The notes under the pieces: model-generated
Database searches by the model: none
What the model was told of the DNA's origin: nothing
What the model saw: the letters and a program-made list of their open reading frames with translations, nothing else
In this document: positions 19,871-24,434 of the stretch, in pieces
Position numbering within the stretch: position 1 is the first letter of the stretch
Layout: each line of letters starts with the position of its first letter
Source: Gryganskiella cystojenkinii
Lineage: Eukaryota > Mortierellomycota > Mortierellomycetes > Mortierellales > Mortierellaceae
Assembly (NCBI GenBank): GCA_015852425.1
Contig: JAAAIG010000602.1
Coordinates: forward strand, 1-24,434
DNA: 24,434 nt
Direction of reading: 5' to 3'
Position numbers and translations under genes: made by a program

Positions 19871-20112
19871 TTGAACAAAAGCCAATGTTCTCTTATTTAT
19901 CAAAAAAAAAATATTACACGTGTATGGTCATCAGTATCTGAATTATGCGTATTTTTGTTTGATTTATTTGGTTGACAATCCTGCTGGTTTTGTTTGTTTG
20001 TTGCCGCCTTGTAAGATGGCAACACCATCCCTCCATTCGTAGTGTGTATGTATTCGCCCTCTATTGATATATACGAAGGAGGGATACGTCCCCTCCTTCC
20101 GACTACTCCTTT
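19871..20112. other. Short convergent 3' intergenic region
   Basis: Only 242 bases separate the stops of the LEA-2-like gene and AP-2 alpha. The region contains A/T-rich and TG-rich runs that may serve both 3' ends. No gene is seen. Confidence 0.5.
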
Positions 20113-23100
20113 TTAACGACTGTTGTTCGGGTTGTAGAGCAAAGCGGTCTGCAAAATGTCCTTGAGTTGTTTCGAGACCACGTCCGACGTTGTCCTGACA
20201 GTCAATCGGTACATCTGTTAATTATTAAAGTTCATCAAAAAGAGAGAGAGGCAATCAAGTTAGTTCAACGACAAGATATAATAACTTACAAAAAAATAGC
20301 GATATCAATCATAAAATAAAAATGATTAAAACTTACATCAGTTTCCTTGTTAGGCTCCAATCGCAAAAGACATCCGACCTTGCCACTCATCGACGTGTTA
20401 AACACGCCTGTCGCAACAAAGTTACCAGGCTTGGGATCCACATTCTCACAGATACCCAATCGATGGTTCACTAGGATCGAGCGCGCCTTTTCCAAATCAA
20501 TCCTTTCCGGTGCAACCTTAATCACCTCTTGAACCTCACGTGGAGGCCCACCAATCTGTTTCCAGCGGGCAAAGAAATCGGCACTCGACAGCTGAATCGG
20601 TTCAATAAACCGGCTCAACAAGACGGGTAACCTCAAGTAAATACTCTGGGTGGATCCGGCATGGTACGAAATACGGATCATAGGCACCTCGGTCATGATC
20701 TGCTGACATTCCAAGGAGTAAAGTTGTTGAATCTGAGTCGAAGGTCCAATCGAGGTCGCTAACGTATGCGTGGTGGCAATGACAAGCCCCTCGGGTGAAT
20801 CCACCGTGACTGCAAACGATCCCAGCTGTGTATGTGTCTTATTGCCAAAGTACATGGCCAGGCGTCCGAGATGTCCATGGTATTCCGACTTGATGCCAAT
20901 CTGTAAAATACTGTCCTCGTACAGAACACCGTCGGATCCATCCCGAAGACGGTTGAACCACTTTTCGGATCCGGGCGCCAGTTGATCCTTCCAGGTCAAT
21001 GCGGGCTTGGTTGCTGGTGTTGCTGGCGTGCTGATTGCATTGCCATTGGGATTTGCTGCTGATGCTGGAGCTCCTCCTGTTGCAGAACCATTTGCGGAAC
21101 CCTCCTCGCCCTCTGCAGTGCCCAAATTGGCATTGCTCACACCTTCGACCAGATCGTCCACAGAACCGTTCTCGTTTGCCTTGGCTGCAATCAAGTTTGC
21201 GGGCGTCTTTTCGTTGGCGTCCTTTCCACCAACGTTCCAAGTGCGCTTGTCCTCGGTTTGACCCGTCTTCTCGTTCAACCTTGAAAGCAAGGCTGACTCG
21301 CGCTCGGGGAACTGGGGCATCTCCTCACAGACCGTCTGCAACAGGTCATCCGTGGGCATGGTCGCGATCGCCATGTACTCGCACGCACGTTGCTGCAACT
21401 CGGCATCCAGAACATGACGGTATTGGTTAAAGACAGCCAAGATCGCGCCCTTGATTTCTGGAAACAAGTTTACAAACTTGATGTAGGTCGAGAGCAACAA
21501 TGCACGAGTCGCCAGAGAACAGAGACCGAAACGGGCATGCAGTGTGTTGAACTGTTCGATGGGCGAACATCCTTGCAAGTTGGCAATCAAGTGTCCGTAT
21601 TCGCCCAGGATATATCCTCCGACTTTCAACATGTTCTCGTGACAATGAGGCGATCGCATGTAGTGCAGAACCATCTTGGCAGAGTACTCTTGCAAATTCT
21701 CGTGGTTGGTCACAATCTGGACGACGCGGTACCAGACCTCCTCGCCTACGTGATCACCTGCAGAACTGATCAATTGCAGGATCACATCAACGTACCAGGA
21801 ATGCTCCGTCGCGTATTTCTCGGTCATGATTGCAATCTTGAGGACCATTTCCTCTCGAAGCGCATAATCGGCGATATGCAAGTACCGAATCAATTCCGAG
21901 ACGATCGTCTTGGCGTTCGAGACATCGCACATACTGTACAAGAGATCCAATCCACGACGACGCACACTGATATCCTTGTCCCGCAATGATAAAATGATTG
22001 TCTCCTCGTGCTTCTTGATCTCGTCCAGTTCATCCGTGACCGCGGCTAAATGGGCCATGGTCTCCAATCCCAGATAACGGACGTTGGTCTCCTTTGAGAG
22101 AATGAATCGGGCCAGGATATTAGTCGCCTGACGGACAATATCGGATTCACAGTCGAGATGGATCGCCAAGTTGATGGCCTCGAATAAGATGGCGTTCTGG
22201 GCATTGTTGTGTTGGACATTTCTTGGTGTCTCCATGGAGTTGTTGATGATAGTCTGAAGAACATTGTGGAGCATTTCGGCCATGTTGGGGTCCTCTATTT
22301 GATTGTCATGAGGGAATATTGAGAGGGAAAGAGTTAGCCTTCTTTGTCTTGGATGCATATCAGAGCGCCTTCCAGGTTCCTTGAAAAACTACTAACCTGT
22401 TGGTGGGAAGTATTGCAAAAGTCTAAGAAGCTTGACTTGGAGCCATGGGATCGGGATCTTGTAATAGACATAGTCAGCAGAAAAGTCGCGTTCCACAATG
22501 ACCTATTTGGTGTAAAGATCCAAAGTGGAGGGGTGATTTTTTAGCGTTCGTCCTATTTGAGAGATCGTTCTTTCTATGCACCCTAGAAAAAACTATGCCA
22601 TACCTTGTGTAGTCGCATGATCGCCTTGGGGATGGCCATCATAAAGGCCTCTGGGTATTGTTGAGCAAGAGCCGTGACCAAACTGGTGACGGAGAGACAA
22701 ACGCCAAGATCATAGTCGTCAATGATGTTTGTGATACGTTCAGCCCAGTCCGGTGCAGGGATCACATCCGGATGTTTCCTGAACAATCTCAGCATGGTCA
22801 ATGCAGCCTTTTTCTTGACAAAACTCTTGGAGTTTCTACATTGGTTTCGCAAAAAGATTGATAAAGGAGTGGCGAGAGAAAGAGGCAGATTAAAAATAGG
22901 ATCACATAAAACTGAAAAATGAAAAAAAAAAGCAGAGAGCACTTCCTTTCTTTTCTCCTCCACGCTCCCTTTTTCTGCCAATTGTGGGAAATGAAAGTGT
23001 AAAAACCGGTGCAGGTCAACGAAAAAACAAAGAACTTACGGAGAGACGAGTAGTCGGTGGACATCACCCGCCAGGGACTCGGCCATTTCTCTGCCTCCAA

Positions 23101-23833
23101 TGTTGGCGATAGCATGAAGAGCGAGACAGTTGTTAATCTCGTTGTTGTCGTCCAAGTCCTTGCGGATCGAGTTGACGACCAAGCGGACCAAGTCGCTGTT
23201 CTCGTGCATCAACAAGGTGATACCGAGATACCCCTGTTCGACAAGAAAAAATGAGGAGAGATGAGTTTAGTAAAGAGATTCCTCTTTTTCAATGGTGGAT
23301 GTGTTGCATGTCCATGAATTCTATAAAAAAACAGTCGAGATTGCGGGCTTACAATCTGCTTCTCGCTGTACTTTGTACTCGAGATGAGTCCAACGGCTTC
23401 CATGTGTCCAAAGTCAATGTCCCATCCGAGGATATACATGTACAACAGTTTGCAGACGTATTTCTTTTTGTCGTATCCACTGAGGCTTCCCTCTAATTAG
23501 AGAGAAAAAGGGTTCCAAAGGACATGAAGGTCGTTAGTTACCACGCGATGGCTATTATAACTGTGGTTGTCCAAAGATGTACATAAAAAAAGGTCGTTAC
23601 CCTTGAACTTCGTACGAATGTTGGCCATCTCTTTGTTGATTCTCTTTTCCTCGAGTTCACGGACACGGCCTAGAGGCAGATACGATTGGCAATGGTAGGT
23701 GGGTTCATTAGTTTTTTTCTTCTTCTTCTTCTGCTTGTATTATCTCTGCTATTCAGGTACTGATGCCATCAGTTCTGGCGAACGTACAGTTGCGAATGTC
23801 CGCGATGAACACGGTCAGTCCTCGCATAGCCAT
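20113..23833 (-). CDS. AP-2 complex subunit alpha (alpha-adaptin)
   Basis: The exons on the minus strand are 23833-23788, 23669-23601, 23492-23353, 23233-23040, 22835-22604, 22502-22397, 22294-20337 and 20214-20113, giving 948 residues (human AP2A1 is about 977, recalled). Alpha-adaptin is a large subunit of the clathrin adaptor AP-2 at the plasma membrane. The protein starts [15 protein letters not shown], as in the family. A basic PtdIns(4,5)P2-binding patch is kept ([10 protein letters not shown], Lys 47-49), followed by [11 protein letters not shown]. The helical trunk runs to about 600. A Gly/Ala/Asn-rich hinge (about 605-700) follows, then the ear. The ear platform keeps FFARWKQ with Trp at 840, matching the mammalian cargo-accessory site. 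The C-terminus is short (LLYNPNNSR). I saw no obvious clathrin box in the hinge. Confidence 0.95.
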
Positions 23834-24434
23834 GATGGAGAATGTGTTCCTTGGCGAGGTTGGATGAAAGAGGGTTTAGTTTCGTTGGGAGTGCGGAAAG
23901 TGGTTTTTTATCCGGATAAAGAGTTGGCGGAAAGGAAGGGATGATGAATGTAAACGAGATGAAGGGAAAAGGATGACGGCGATGAGAGCAGGAAGAAGTA
24001 AAAGAGACCGACAAAGGGTACAAAAACGTGGAGTGGAAGAGAGAGAAAAGTTGGATGATGACAAGGAAAAGAAGATAGTCGAAGAGAATGCATGCACAAC
24101 CACTGCGAAAAAGATTAACCCGTTCCTTCTATCTTTGGTGACCTGACCAGGAACACCAAACCACACAAATTCAATAATGAAATGAATTTGAGTGGGAGGA
24201 CTGTCTTTTTGGCACCTTTTTTTTTTTTTTTTTTTTGTCGCGAGAGGCTGAGTGGGGGGAGAAGACATCACATCCCCCCACCGCCACGACAGAGCAACGC
24301 GTCGAGGTTGACCCACAAAATCACTGGATCAAGTAACAGGTTTTTTATACTTGTGGAGAATGAGGATACAACGTCCACAACCTTGCTCGGCTCGCTCTGT
24401 TCAAAGAGGGAGTTTTTTTTTTTCTTTTTTTTTT
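23834..24434 (-). promoter_or_regulatory. AP-2 alpha upstream region
   Basis: The plus strand at about 23880-24085 is purine-rich, so on the AP-2 strand this is a C/T-rich leader like those of other genes here. A T20 run lies at 24217-24236, and a nearly pure T tract closes the window at 24411-24434. No gene is seen; the longer frames here are low-complexity. Confidence 0.45.
24217..24236 (+). repeat. T20 homopolymer upstream of AP-2 alpha
   Basis: Twenty T residues lie between ...GGCACC and GTCGCG. It is the third homopolymer of exactly 20 bases in the window. Confidence 0.9.

Noticed and set aside
21390..21989. 199-residue plus-strand open frame inside AP-2 alpha
   Set aside because: It lies fully within exon 7 of alpha-adaptin on the opposite strand and has no recognisable motif.
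1..24434. tRNA, rRNA, CRISPR arrays, bacterial-style operons or a novel defence system
   Set aside because: No tRNA arms with a T-loop consensus, rRNA cores or regularly spaced repeats were seen. The genes are ordinary spliced fungal housekeeping genes and their order suggests no joint system beyond the RPN6/RPN7 pair.

Overview
The window is nuclear DNA from an early-diverging filamentous fungus, most probably Mortierellaceae (Mortierellomycotina). The reasons are these. Protein genes are cut by many short GT-AG introns. Most starts are preceded by long pyrimidine-rich leaders. The elongase at 15798-17219 is, from memory, very close to the elongase called MAELO in Mortierella alpina. A copine gene is present, and a fragment looks like the F-box/LRR proteins that are abundant in this group. 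The taxon is an inference; no database was searched.

Layout, left to right. Positions 1-53 look like the end of a CAGT/TA-type DNA transposon. At 633-2675 (+) is a Tvp38/TMEM64-family membrane protein in 3 exons. At 2737-3120 (+) is the C-terminal scrap of an F-box/LRR-like protein. At 4240-5866 (+) is a Ydj1-type Hsp40 (DnaJ class A) in 2 exons. At 6144-7726 (-) is RPN7, a 19S proteasome lid subunit, in 4 exons. From about 8003 to 9410 lies decayed coding sequence of unknown origin. At 10045-11420 (+) is RPN6, a second lid subunit, which lacks its C-terminal PCI end and has a 34-N gap in an intron. At 11888-14555 (-) is a copine in 6 exons. At 15798-17219 (+) is the ELO-family elongase in 2 exons. 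At 17959-19870 (+) is a LEA-2-like single-span membrane protein with a long Q/G-rich N-terminus in 2 exons. At 20113-23833 (-) is the AP-2 alpha subunit in 8 exons.

For the Tvp38, DnaJ, RPN7, copine, elongase and AP-2 models, every splice junction keeps frame and the joined length is a multiple of three. These are manual reconstructions, not transcript-supported models. The LEA-2-like gene has two in-frame donor choices.

Functional themes are protein quality control (Hsp40, RPN7, RPN6) and membrane traffic or lipids (Tvp38, copine, elongase, AP-2 alpha). Fungal genes are not in operons, so these are neighbours rather than a transcription unit. The oddest region is 7.7-11.9 kb, where two proteasome lid genes point away from each other around a decayed island and one has lost its end. 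I found no tRNA, rRNA, CRISPR array or convincing new multi-gene system.
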